A DNA stretch of 64,000 nt from Gemmatimonadota bacterium (GTDB lineage Bacteria; Gemmatimonadota; Gemmatimonadetes; Longimicrobiales; Gaopeijiaceae): the NCBI GenBank assembly GCA_027623325.1, contig JAQBXY010000012.1:1-64000 (forward strand), in the 5' to 3' direction. Made by a program: the position numbers and the translations under genes. Each line of letters opens with the position of its first letter. The stretch's first letter is position 1. This document shows positions 26,517-33,918 of this stretch, piece after piece. The notes under the pieces were generated by a model. That model searched no databases, was not told the DNA's origin, and saw only the letters and a program-made list of their open reading frames with translations.

Positions 26517-27455
26517 ATGACAAGACATCTGATCATCGTCGCCCGTCACGCGGTCCGACGCGCTGCATCATTCGCCGTGGTGGGTGCGCTGTTCAGTTCG
26601 GCCCTCGTAGGCACCGGGTCGGCCCAGGTCCAGCAACCCGCTCCTCCGCAGGTCGGTCCGGCCAACGGGTCGCTGGTCATCGTCGGTGGGGCTATGCGCT
26701 CCCCGGAGATCTACCAGCGCTTCATTGAGCTCGCAGGCGGCCCCGACGCCCACATCGTCCTGGTCCCCACGGCGGGAGGTGCCGAGAGCTACGACGAGTT
26801 CTATGGTGGGATGAATGCCTGGCGGGCTGCGGGCGCCCGCAACCTGACGCTGCTGCACACCACCGATCCCGCCGCGGCCGACACCGATGCCTTCATTGAG
26901 CCTCTGAAAACCGCCGGCGGCGTCTTCTTTTTCGGGGGGCGACAGTGGCGGCTAGTCGACGCGTACGGCGACACCAAGGCCGAGGTTGCGTTCCGCGAAG
27001 TGCTCGAGCGTGGTGGTGTCATTGGAGGATCGTCGGCAGGGGCGTCGATTCAGGGCTCCTTCCTCGTGCGCGGCGACACCCGTTCGAACACCGTCATGAT
27101 GGGTGATCACCAACGTGGATTCGGCTACCTGAAGAATGTCGGAATCGACCAGCACGTGCTGCGCCGCAATCGTCAATTCGACATGATCGAGGTAATCGAA
27201 GCTCATCCGGAACTCCTCGGCATCGGACTCGACGAAGACACGGCGATTGTGGTTCAGGGAGACCGTTTCCGAGTTATCGGCTCCTCGTATGCTCTGATTT
27301 TCGACAACCAGTCGACCACCGGCCGGAACGGTCAGTTCTACTTCCTGGCTCCGGGTGACGGCTACGATCTGGCGACTCGCTCGGCGACGCGCCCGACACA
27401 GACGCAGAGCGCGGTGGAAGGGGTTCAGAAGAAGCCATGGGCCGGTGGCCGATGA
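26517..27455 (+). CDS. Exported cyanophycinase-like peptidase (family S51)
   Basis: 312 residues from ATG 26517 with a long signal peptide ending near GTGSAQ. The S51 fold is evident: NGSLVIVGGAMRSPEIYQRFIELAGGPDAHIVLVPTAGG, GVFFFGGRQWRLVDAY, the nucleophile Ser in VIGGSSAGASIQGSFLVRG, and LLGIGLDEDTAIVVQGDRFRVIG. Cyanophycinases cut cyanophycin or related beta-linked Asp peptides; exported members are found in heterotrophs. Lying between two symporters, it may release amino acids or dipeptides for uptake (inference). Its TGA overlaps the start of the DUF1684 gene. Confidence 0.9.
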   Translation: MTRHLIIVARHAVRRAASFAVVGALFSSALVGTGSAQVQQPAPPQVGPANGSLVIVGGAMRSPEIYQRFIELAGGPDAHIVLVPTAGGAESYDEFYGGMNAWRAAGARNLTLLHTTDPAAADTDAFIEPLKTAGGVFFFGGRQWRLVDAYGDTKAEVAFREVLERGGVIGGSSAGASIQGSFLVRGDTRSNTVMMGDHQRGFGYLKNVGIDQHVLRRNRQFDMIEVIEAHPELLGIGLDEDTAIVVQGDRFRVIGSSYALIFDNQSTTGRNGQFYFLAPGDGYDLATRSATRPTQTQSAVEGVQKKPWAGGR

Positions 27456-28414
27456 GGGCGTTTGCCCGACTAGGTGCACTCGCGATCGTTTTCGCGGGAT
27501 GTGGCGAGGGCCCGCCCGAGTCGATCCCGACGGACGAAGCAGCGCACGCCGTGGGCGTCCGCCGTTTTCATGAAGCGCGCGTAGCGGAGCTGGCCGCACC
27601 GGATTCGTGGCTTTCACTCATCGCGCTGCATTGGCTCCCCGAGGGGGAGACGACCCTGGGCTCAGATCCTGCGAGTGACCTGGTCCTTCCGGCCGCCAAG
27701 GCCGCGCCTGTCGTCGGGCGTGTTGTACGCGCGGGCTCTTCTGTCCGCTTCGTCGCCGAGCCGGGCGTGCGGGTCACTATGGGAATCGACTCCACGCTGA
27801 GCCTCACCGCTGGATCCGGTGCGTTCCCGCCCGACGATACCCGTGATCCGATCATTACCGACGAGGCGCTCGGCGAGGCGGGACCCGGAAAGTCGATCGT
27901 CTTTCGCCACGGGCCCATCAACTGGATCCTGGTGAGTCGTGGGGGAGAATTCGCTTTAAGGGTTCGCGACAACGAACACCCTGCCTATGCCGACTTCACC
28001 GGAATCGAGCGGTATCCGATCGCGGCGGAGTGGCGCGTGACGGCCCGTTGGGTCCCGCATGAGAAGACCGTTCTGGTACCCGACGTGCTCGGCGGTTCAT
28101 CCGAGACCGATTCACCGGCCCACCTCGAATTCTGGGTCGATGGCGAGCGTCATCAACTGGATGTGACGGGAAGTCCCGACGCCGAGCGCTTCATGATGGT
28201 ATTCGCGGATGGCACGACCGGCCGGGGGAGTTACGGAGGAGGTCGGTACGTCTGGTTCGATGCGCCCGACGCCGACCGTCGGGTCGTGATCGACTTTAAC
28301 CGCGCGTATAATCCGCCCTGCGTCTGGACGGGATACGCGACCTGCCCGCTTCCCACGAGGGACAACCGACTCGATCTCGCGATCGAGGCCGGTGAAATGG
28401 ATTGGAAGCACTGA
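27452..28414 (+). CDS. DUF1684 family lipoprotein
   Basis: 320 residues from ATG 27452 (ATGA overlap), with lipoprotein signal MRAFARLGALAIVFAGC. DUF1684 hallmarks: RVAELAAPDSWLSLIALHWLPEGETTLGSDPASDLVLP, then AYADFTGIERYPIAAEWRVTARW and the C-terminal IDFNRAYNPPCVWTGYATCPLPTRDNRLDLAIEAGEM. The GSDPASDLVLP part has an FHA-like look. Biochemical role unknown. Cotranslated with the peptidase gene. Confidence 0.9.
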   Translation: MRAFARLGALAIVFAGCGEGPPESIPTDEAAHAVGVRRFHEARVAELAAPDSWLSLIALHWLPEGETTLGSDPASDLVLPAAKAAPVVGRVVRAGSSVRFVAEPGVRVTMGIDSTLSLTAGSGAFPPDDTRDPIITDEALGEAGPGKSIVFRHGPINWILVSRGGEFALRVRDNEHPAYADFTGIERYPIAAEWRVTARWVPHEKTVLVPDVLGGSSETDSPAHLEFWVDGERHQLDVTGSPDAERFMMVFADGTTGRGSYGGGRYVWFDAPDADRRVVIDFNRAYNPPCVWTGYATCPLPTRDNRLDLAIEAGEMDWKH

Positions 28415-28433
28415 GTCTCTCATCCGAAGGGCC

Positions 28434-28760
28434 ATGACCGAACACACCTCATCTGGCTCGGGCGCGGCTGCGCCCTTGTTACCCGCAGAAGTGGTCGCGC
28501 ATCGCGCAGAGTATTGGAGACGGAATCTCAGGTACGTCTCGGTCCTCCTGGGGGTCTGGTTTCTGGTTTCGTATGGTTTCGGGATCATCCTTGCGGATAC
28601 GCTGAATGCCTTTCGGCTACCGGGTACGAACTACCCGCTGGGCTTCTGGTTCGCTCAGCAGGGAGCGATCTACGTGTTCGTGATCCTGATCTTCGTCTAC
28701 GTCGCGCTCATGAACCGACTCGACCGTGAGTTCGACGTCGACGAGCAGGAGGACGCGTGA
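28434..28760 (+). CDS. DUF4212 small membrane subunit of a sodium:solute symporter
   Basis: 108 residues from ATG 28434 (GAAGG upstream). The DUF4212 pattern is clear: RAEYWRRNLRYVSVLLGVWFLVSYGFGIILADTLNAFRLPGTNYPLGFWFAQQGAIYVFVILIFVYVALMNRLDREFDV, two transmembrane helices. Such proteins are the small subunit next to VC_2705-type symporters. Its stop overlaps the GTG start of that symporter gene. Confidence 0.92.
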   Translation: MTEHTSSGSGAAAPLLPAEVVAHRAEYWRRNLRYVSVLLGVWFLVSYGFGIILADTLNAFRLPGTNYPLGFWFAQQGAIYVFVILIFVYVALMNRLDREFDVDEQEDA

Positions 28761-30460
28761 ACGTTCAGTCGTGGACCTTTCTCTTGGTCGCCGCGTCCTT
28801 CGCTCTGTACATCGGCATCGCCATCTGGTCTCGCGCGTCGACGACGAAGGATTTCTACGTGGCGGGCACCGGCGTGTCGCCGCTCGCCAACGGAATGGCG
28901 ACCGCGGCTGATTGGATGAGCGCGGCCTCCTTCATATCCATGGCGGGGCTCATCTCGTTCATGGGCTACGACGGCTCGGTCTATCTCATGGGTTGGACCG
29001 GCGGCTACGTGCTCCTCGCGCTTCTCCTCGCACCGTACCTCAGAAAATACGGAGCGTTCACGGTCCCGGACTTCGTGGGCGACCGGTACTACTCGAAGCT
29101 AGCACGCGTCGTGGCGGTGGTGTGCGCGATCTTCATTTCGTTCACCTACGTCGCCGGCCAGATGAGGGGAGTCGGGATCGTGTTCGGGCGATTCCTCGAG
29201 GTGGACATCAACACGGGTGTCTTCATCGGGATGGCGATCGTCTTCTTCTACGCCGTGCTCGGGGGCATGAAGGGGATCACGTATACCCAGGTGGCCCAGT
29301 ACTGTGTGCTGATCTTCGCGTATATGGTGCCGGCCATCTACTTGTCGATTCTGATCACCGGGAATCCGATTCCGCAGCTCGGGCTCGGCGGGGTCGATCA
29401 GGCTTCGGGTGTGGCCCTGCTCGAACGGCTGAACGGGCTCCATCTGGAGCTGGGCTTCGGACCCTATACGAGTGGGACCAAGTCCACCCTCGACGTCTTC
29501 TTCATCACGGCAGCGCTGATGGTCGGTACGGCGGGGCTGCCTCACGTCATCATCAGGTTCTACACGGTCCCGAGAGTACGGGATGCCCGGATTTCTGCTG
29601 GCTGGGCGCTTCTCTTCATCTCGCTGCTGTATACGACGGCACCGGCGGTCGCGGTGTTCGCGCGCACGAACCTCATCAACAGCGTCAACAACGTGCCCTA
29701 TGCGTCCGTCCCGAATTGGTTCACCAACTGGGAAGCCACCGGGCTCGTCGAATTCGATGACGTGAACGGTGACGGGCGGATCCAGTTCGTCGGCCCTGAG
29801 TCTTCGGTGACCAACGAGTTACGGGTCGACAACGACATCATGGTCCTAGCCAACCCCGAAATCGCGGGCCTGCCGGACTGGGTCGTCGGACTCGTCGCCG
29901 CAGGTGGGCTGGCCGCGGCTCTCTCCACGGCAGCCGGTCTATTGCTGGTGATCTCTTCTGCGGTAAGCCACGATCTACTCAAACGAGTTCTCGTGCCCGA
30001 GATAACCGAAAAAGGTGAGCTACTAGCGGCGCGCGTGGCGGCGGGGGTCGCCGTGCTGGTCGCCGGATACTTCGGCATGCATCCGCCGGGCTTCGTTGCT
30101 CAAGTCGTGGCGTTTGCGTTTGGACTCGCCGCCTCGTCCTTCTTCCCGGTAATCCTGCTCGGGATCTTCTCGAAGCGTACGACTCGCGAAGGGGCGATCC
30201 TGGGCATGATCTCCGGGATCTCCTTCACCGCGGCCTATATCGTCTACTTCAAGTTCATCCGCCCCGATCTGAACTCCGCGGCGCACTGGTGGTTCGGCAT
30301 CAGTCCGGAGGGAATCGGGACGTTGGGTATGCTGATCAACTTCGCCATCACCGCGACCGTGTCGCGCGTCACGCCGGCGCCCCCCGTCCACGTTCAGGTC
30401 CTCGTCGATCTGATTCGTGTCCCCAGAGGCGCCGGCGAGGCGCATGAGTTGAGCGCTTAG
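28757..30460 (+). CDS. VC_2705-type sodium:solute symporter (acetate/organic acid permease-like)
   Basis: 567 residues, about 13-14 transmembrane helices, GTG start overlapping the DUF4212 stop. Sequence features: TAADWMSAASFISMAGLISFMGYDGSVYLMGWTGGYVLLALLLAPYLRKYGAFTVPDFVGDRYYS, VAGQMRGVGIVFGRFLEVD, VLGGMKGITYTQVAQYCVLI, and AAGGLAAALSTAAGLLLVISSAVSHDLLKR. An extramembrane insert near residues 320-370 contains DDVNGDGRIQF, a Ca-binding-like loop. Probable substrate is acetate or another short acid, by family. Its last four bases overlap the convergent aquaporin gene. Confidence 0.92.
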   Translation: MNVQSWTFLLVAASFALYIGIAIWSRASTTKDFYVAGTGVSPLANGMATAADWMSAASFISMAGLISFMGYDGSVYLMGWTGGYVLLALLLAPYLRKYGAFTVPDFVGDRYYSKLARVVAVVCAIFISFTYVAGQMRGVGIVFGRFLEVDINTGVFIGMAIVFFYAVLGGMKGITYTQVAQYCVLIFAYMVPAIYLSILITGNPIPQLGLGGVDQASGVALLERLNGLHLELGFGPYTSGTKSTLDVFFITAALMVGTAGLPHVIIRFYTVPRVRDARISAGWALLFISLLYTTAPAVAVFARTNLINSVNNVPYASVPNWFTNWEATGLVEFDDVNGDGRIQFVGPESSVTNELRVDNDIMVLANPEIAGLPDWVVGLVAAGGLAAALSTAAGLLLVISSAVSHDLLKRVLVPEITEKGELLAARVAAGVAVLVAGYFGMHPPGFVAQVVAFAFGLAASSFFPVILLGIFSKRTTREGAILGMISGISFTAAYIVYFKFIRPDLNSAAHWWFGISPEGIGTLGMLINFAITATVSRVTPAPPVHVQVLVDLIRVPRGAGEAHELSA

Positions 30461-31101
30461 GCGGCGGCGTTCTCGGGGTTCTGAAACCGGAAGACCGCGG
30501 TGGCTCCGAGCGAGCCGACGACGGGTCCGACGACATAGATCCATACGTTCCCGAACGACCCGTTTCCGCCCAGTGTGTCGACGATGATCGGACCGATTCC
30601 AACGGCCGGATTGAAGGCGCCTCCCGAGACGCCCCCGACGGCGAAGGCACCGGCCATGACCGTGAATCCGATGGCGAGGCCGTAGTACGAGTTACCTTCC
30701 GTGGCCTTCGCGGTTGCGACGTTCAGAATCACCAACACCAGCGCGAAGGTCACCAGCATTTCAGCCAACAAGGCCTCGACCACGCCGTAGTCGGCGCCGG
30801 GCGCGGGGGCGAAGGTGCTGCCGGTGATGAGCTGGACCGCTCCTGCCGCCAGCCAGGCGCCCAAGATCTGCGATGCGATGTAGGGTAGGATGTCGCCCTT
30901 GGCCAGCGCCCCGCGGAGGTAGACGCCGACCGTCACCGCTGGGTTGTAGTGGGCGCCCGAGATGTGCCCTCCCATATAGACCATGACCATGAGCATCGAA
31001 CCGATCGCCAAGGGGGCGACGGCGCTCTCTCCGACCACGACCATCCCGATGGTGAAGACCAGGAAGAAGGTGCCAATCAGCTCGGTGACGTAACGATTCA
31101 C
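30457..31101 (-). CDS. Aquaporin (MIP family)
   Basis: 214 residues, six-helix MIP fold. First NPA is at residues 53-55 (GGHISGAHYNPAVTVGVYL), second at 164-166 (GVSGGAFNPAVGIGPIIVD). In canonical aquaporins and glycerol facilitators the second motif is NPAR, the Arg forming the selectivity filter; here Val takes that place, so selectivity is not predictable. Starts at GTG 31101 after AGGAG. Converges with the symporter gene with a four-base overlap of stops. Confidence 0.92.
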   Translation of the reverse strand: MNRYVTELIGTFFLVFTIGMVVVGESAVAPLAIGSMLMVMVYMGGHISGAHYNPAVTVGVYLRGALAKGDILPYIASQILGAWLAAGAVQLITGSTFAPAPGADYGVVEALLAEMLVTFALVLVILNVATAKATEGNSYYGLAIGFTVMAGAFAVGGVSGGAFNPAVGIGPIIVDTLGGNGSFGNVWIYVVGPVVGSLGATAVFRFQNPENAAA

Positions 31102-31264
31102 GGGGGCTCCTCGTCAGTGTGAGTGTTCGACCGCGGTTGTTCTTCGAACCGGGCCGAGCGAAGATGTTCGCCGCCAAACAGTGGGGCTTCGACAACCGTA
31201 GCGACAGGTTGCGGCATCTACTGCTGTAGTCGAAGACCGATCAACCCTGCCGGAGCAGCCAACG

Positions 31265-32470
31265 ATGTCACGCCTACGACCCACCCGAGCGGCGTCCGCC
31301 GCAGCCATCTTCGCCTCCTTCTCCGTTCTCGCCTGCGGTACGATTGGCGATGCGAGTGAGGGGGAGCAGGTGGCCCAGGGGTCTCTTGGAGCTCCCACTG
31401 CGACGTTCCCAGAGGACTTCGGGACCATTCAGTCGGTCCGAGAAATGTCCGACGGACGAGTCCTCGTGGCCGACCCGTTGGCAGGTTCGCTCTTCTTGGT
31501 CGATATGAACGCGGGCACCCGTTCGGTCATCGGCACGGAAGGGCAGGGCCCGGGGGAATACCGGCAACCCGACGCGGTATGGGCGCTACCCGGAGACTCC
31601 ACGCTCCTGGTGGATCTCGGCAATGGCCGGATGATCTCACTCGGGCCCGACCTCACATTCGGTCCGACTTCGCCGCTCTCCTCCGGTGACCCGCGCTCGG
31701 GCATGGTCATCGCCATACCACAGGGTGTGGACGCGGCCGGGAATGTCTATTCGCGCTCCATGGGGGGGATGGGTGGTGCGCTCGCCGACTCCGGAGCCGT
31801 CCTGCGCATCGTACGCGGCAGCATGGCATTGGACACGGTAGCCAGCTTCAAGCTGGAGGGTCGGACCCAGGCGACCTCAGGGGGGGCGAATGATCGAAGC
31901 GTTCAGATCCAGGCCATACCGCTCTCCACGCAGGATAGCTGGGGTGTCGCCGCGGATGGCTCCGTCGCCATCGCTCGGTCGAGTGACTACCACGTGGAAT
32001 GGTTCGGCGCGGACGGCACCATTACGCGGGGAGCACCATTCCCCGTGGACCGCATTTCGATTGGAACGGCCGAGAAAGAAGAGTGGGTGCGTTCCCAGGG
32101 GCAGTCCGGCGGTGGGCTCGGCATAAGCGTCGAGGTCAACAACGGTGCCATGAGCATGAGCTTCCAGCGCGGTGGCGGCGGCGGAGGAGGCCGTGAGATC
32201 GACCAGTATCAGTGGCCGGAGTCCAAACCCCCGTTCGATGCGACCCGCCTCCAGGTGGATGCGGGCGACCGTGTGTGGGTTCGCCGCCACGTGGCTGCCG
32301 GAGCCGACGCCACCTTCGACGTCTTCAATCGGGCGGGTGAGTACGTGACCACGTACACACTGCCGAACAACAAGCGAGTCATTGGCTTCGGCGCCCGCTC
32401 GGTTTACGTGGTCGCGTACGACGAATTCGACCTGAACTACCTCGAGCGCTACACAATGCCGAGCATGTAA
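31265..32470 (+). CDS. Six-bladed beta-propeller lipoprotein (NHL-like)
   Basis: 401 residues, lipoprotein signal ending at FASFSVLAC. Propeller blades are readable: SVREMSDGRVLVADPLAGSLFLVDMNAGTRSVIGTEGQGPGEYRQPDAVWALPGDSTLLVDLGNGRMISL, WGVAADGSVAIARSSDYHVEWFG, and the last DRVWVRRHVA...FDVFNRAGEYVTTYTLP. The GQGPGEYxxP segment is typical of the '6-bladed beta-propeller' lipoproteins of Bacteroidota and Gemmatimonadota. A Gly-rich loop (RGGGGGGGREID) lies near residue 303. Function unknown. Confidence 0.8.
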   Translation: MSRLRPTRAASAAAIFASFSVLACGTIGDASEGEQVAQGSLGAPTATFPEDFGTIQSVREMSDGRVLVADPLAGSLFLVDMNAGTRSVIGTEGQGPGEYRQPDAVWALPGDSTLLVDLGNGRMISLGPDLTFGPTSPLSSGDPRSGMVIAIPQGVDAAGNVYSRSMGGMGGALADSGAVLRIVRGSMALDTVASFKLEGRTQATSGGANDRSVQIQAIPLSTQDSWGVAADGSVAIARSSDYHVEWFGADGTITRGAPFPVDRISIGTAEKEEWVRSQGQSGGGLGISVEVNNGAMSMSFQRGGGGGGGREIDQYQWPESKPPFDATRLQVDAGDRVWVRRHVAAGADATFDVFNRAGEYVTTYTLPNNKRVIGFGARSVYVVAYDEFDLNYLERYTMPSM

Positions 32471-32480
32471 CGGAGACCGA

Positions 32481-33740
32481 TCAGCGGACCTCTCTTCCCG
32501 CGATATACACCGCTTCCAGGCTGCGTGTCGCCTCGATGTCGGCGAGCGGATCTTCACCGAGGACGAGAAAATCTGCCCATTTCCCCACCTCGAGCGTGCC
32601 GATATCGGTCGCCTCGAGGCAGGAGGCCGCGACGGCCGTGGCGCTTCGGAGCGCCTCGGCCGTCGTCATTCCCGCCTCGACCATCATCCATAATTCCATG
32701 TGTTCGAAGTAACCGGGGAAGCGCCCTGCGGGACCGGCATCCGTTCCCATCGCGACCGGGAGTCCCGCGTCCGACACCGTCTTCAAGTTCGCCATCGCTT
32801 GGACGAGCGCGATTCGGTATCCGGCCGCCGCAGGACTGGCTGCCATCCGCGCCATGAAGTCGGGTTGTGAAACTCGAGCGACCTCGCCCGCGTTCGCGTG
32901 AGCCGTGAAGAACGGATCATCGAAAAACGAGGGGCGACTGCCGTACACGAAGGTGCTGACTTCCCGAGTGAGCGTGGGTACGTAACAGACGCCGGAGTCG
33001 CGAAGCTGCCCGAGAAACGCCTCGTCCACATCGGTATCTCGCACCGAGTGCGCGATCATGCCGGACCCCATGTCGAGCAGGCGCTTCGCGTCTTCGAGGT
33101 AGAAAAGATGTGTCGCGACGCGGATTCCGTATTGTGCTCCCACATCGAGCACGGCCTGCACCGCACTCCATGGCATCTTCTCGGCGGTCTGCAGGTTGTC
33201 GTCGACGCGCAGCTTCAGCCAGTCGACGTCTGCGGCTGCCAACGTCCGGGCCGAGGCACCTGCGGCTTCGGGATCGGCGTCGGCAATGACGAGACCGGCT
33301 GCGAACAACCGAGCCCGCGCGTCCGTGGGAGTGGCGCTGTTGCGCGCCTCGATGACCGGATCATCGTCGCCGAGGCTGTTGACCGTGGTTACGCCGTAGC
33401 GCGCGAATAGCTCGAGGTCCCCTCGGATACGATCGATCTCGCCTGTGACGCCATCGGGTGCCCAAAGACCGCTCACATGACCGTGAGCGTTGATCAGTCC
33501 GGGGATCACGAACTTGCCATCGAGAGCAATAACTTCGGCGCCCCGGGGTGGTGCGGCCGCCGAGCCTAGCGACGTGATTCTTCCTTCTTGGACAAGAATC
33601 GTCGCGTTTTGTACGACCGGGGCTCCCGTCCCGTCCCAAACGGTGGCGCCCGTATAGGCGGTCGTGGGGACCGTCGGGGAACAGGCGGCGTACAGGGCCA
33701 CCGAGCCGAGTGCAGGGATCATCAGCAGTCTGAGTTTCAT
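32481..33740 (-). CDS. Exported amidohydrolase-family lipoprotein
   Basis: 419 residues with signal MKLRLLMIPALGSVALYAAC, so a lipoprotein. Amidohydrolase metal ligands: HxH in IPGLINAHGHVSG, Lys in VDWLKLRVDD, His in RVATHLFYLED and GMIAHSVRDTD, and Asp in VAMGTDAGPAG. C-terminal LEVGKWADFLVLGEDPLADI is the usual end. Likely hydrolyses a cyclic amide, peptide or related bond in the periplasm. Similar in architecture to the amidohydrolase at 1919-3334 but only distantly alike in sequence. AAGGTGA precedes the ATG. Confidence 0.87.
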   Translation of the reverse strand: MKLRLLMIPALGSVALYAACSPTVPTTAYTGATVWDGTGAPVVQNATILVQEGRITSLGSAAAPPRGAEVIALDGKFVIPGLINAHGHVSGLWAPDGVTGEIDRIRGDLELFARYGVTTVNSLGDDDPVIEARNSATPTDARARLFAAGLVIADADPEAAGASARTLAAADVDWLKLRVDDNLQTAEKMPWSAVQAVLDVGAQYGIRVATHLFYLEDAKRLLDMGSGMIAHSVRDTDVDEAFLGQLRDSGVCYVPTLTREVSTFVYGSRPSFFDDPFFTAHANAGEVARVSQPDFMARMAASPAAAGYRIALVQAMANLKTVSDAGLPVAMGTDAGPAGRFPGYFEHMELWMMVEAGMTTAEALRSATAVAASCLEATDIGTLEVGKWADFLVLGEDPLADIEATRSLEAVYIAGREVR

Positions 33741-33762
33741 GGTTCACCTTACGTTGGACCGG

Positions 33763-33783
33763 ACCCCCCGGAAATGGGGGGGT
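33763..33783. promoter_or_regulatory. G/C-run hairpin in a divergent intergenic region
   Basis: ACCCCCC (33763-33769) pairs with GGGGGGT (33777-33783) around a seven-base loop. It lies in the 178-base gap between the amidohydrolase gene (minus) and the first DUF1592-type gene (plus), in the 5' leader of one or both. Role unknown. Confidence 0.35.
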
Positions 33784-33918
33784 ATACGATTCCGCTAGCC
33801 GGCCAGGAATATCGGCCCTAGTATTTGCTTGGGCACGTGTGCGAAGGTCCCGATGAATCGGGACCGGCGGGTGCGTTCGCTCAACCATGACCGCACGGAA
33901 GGCGAGGCCGAAATCGGA

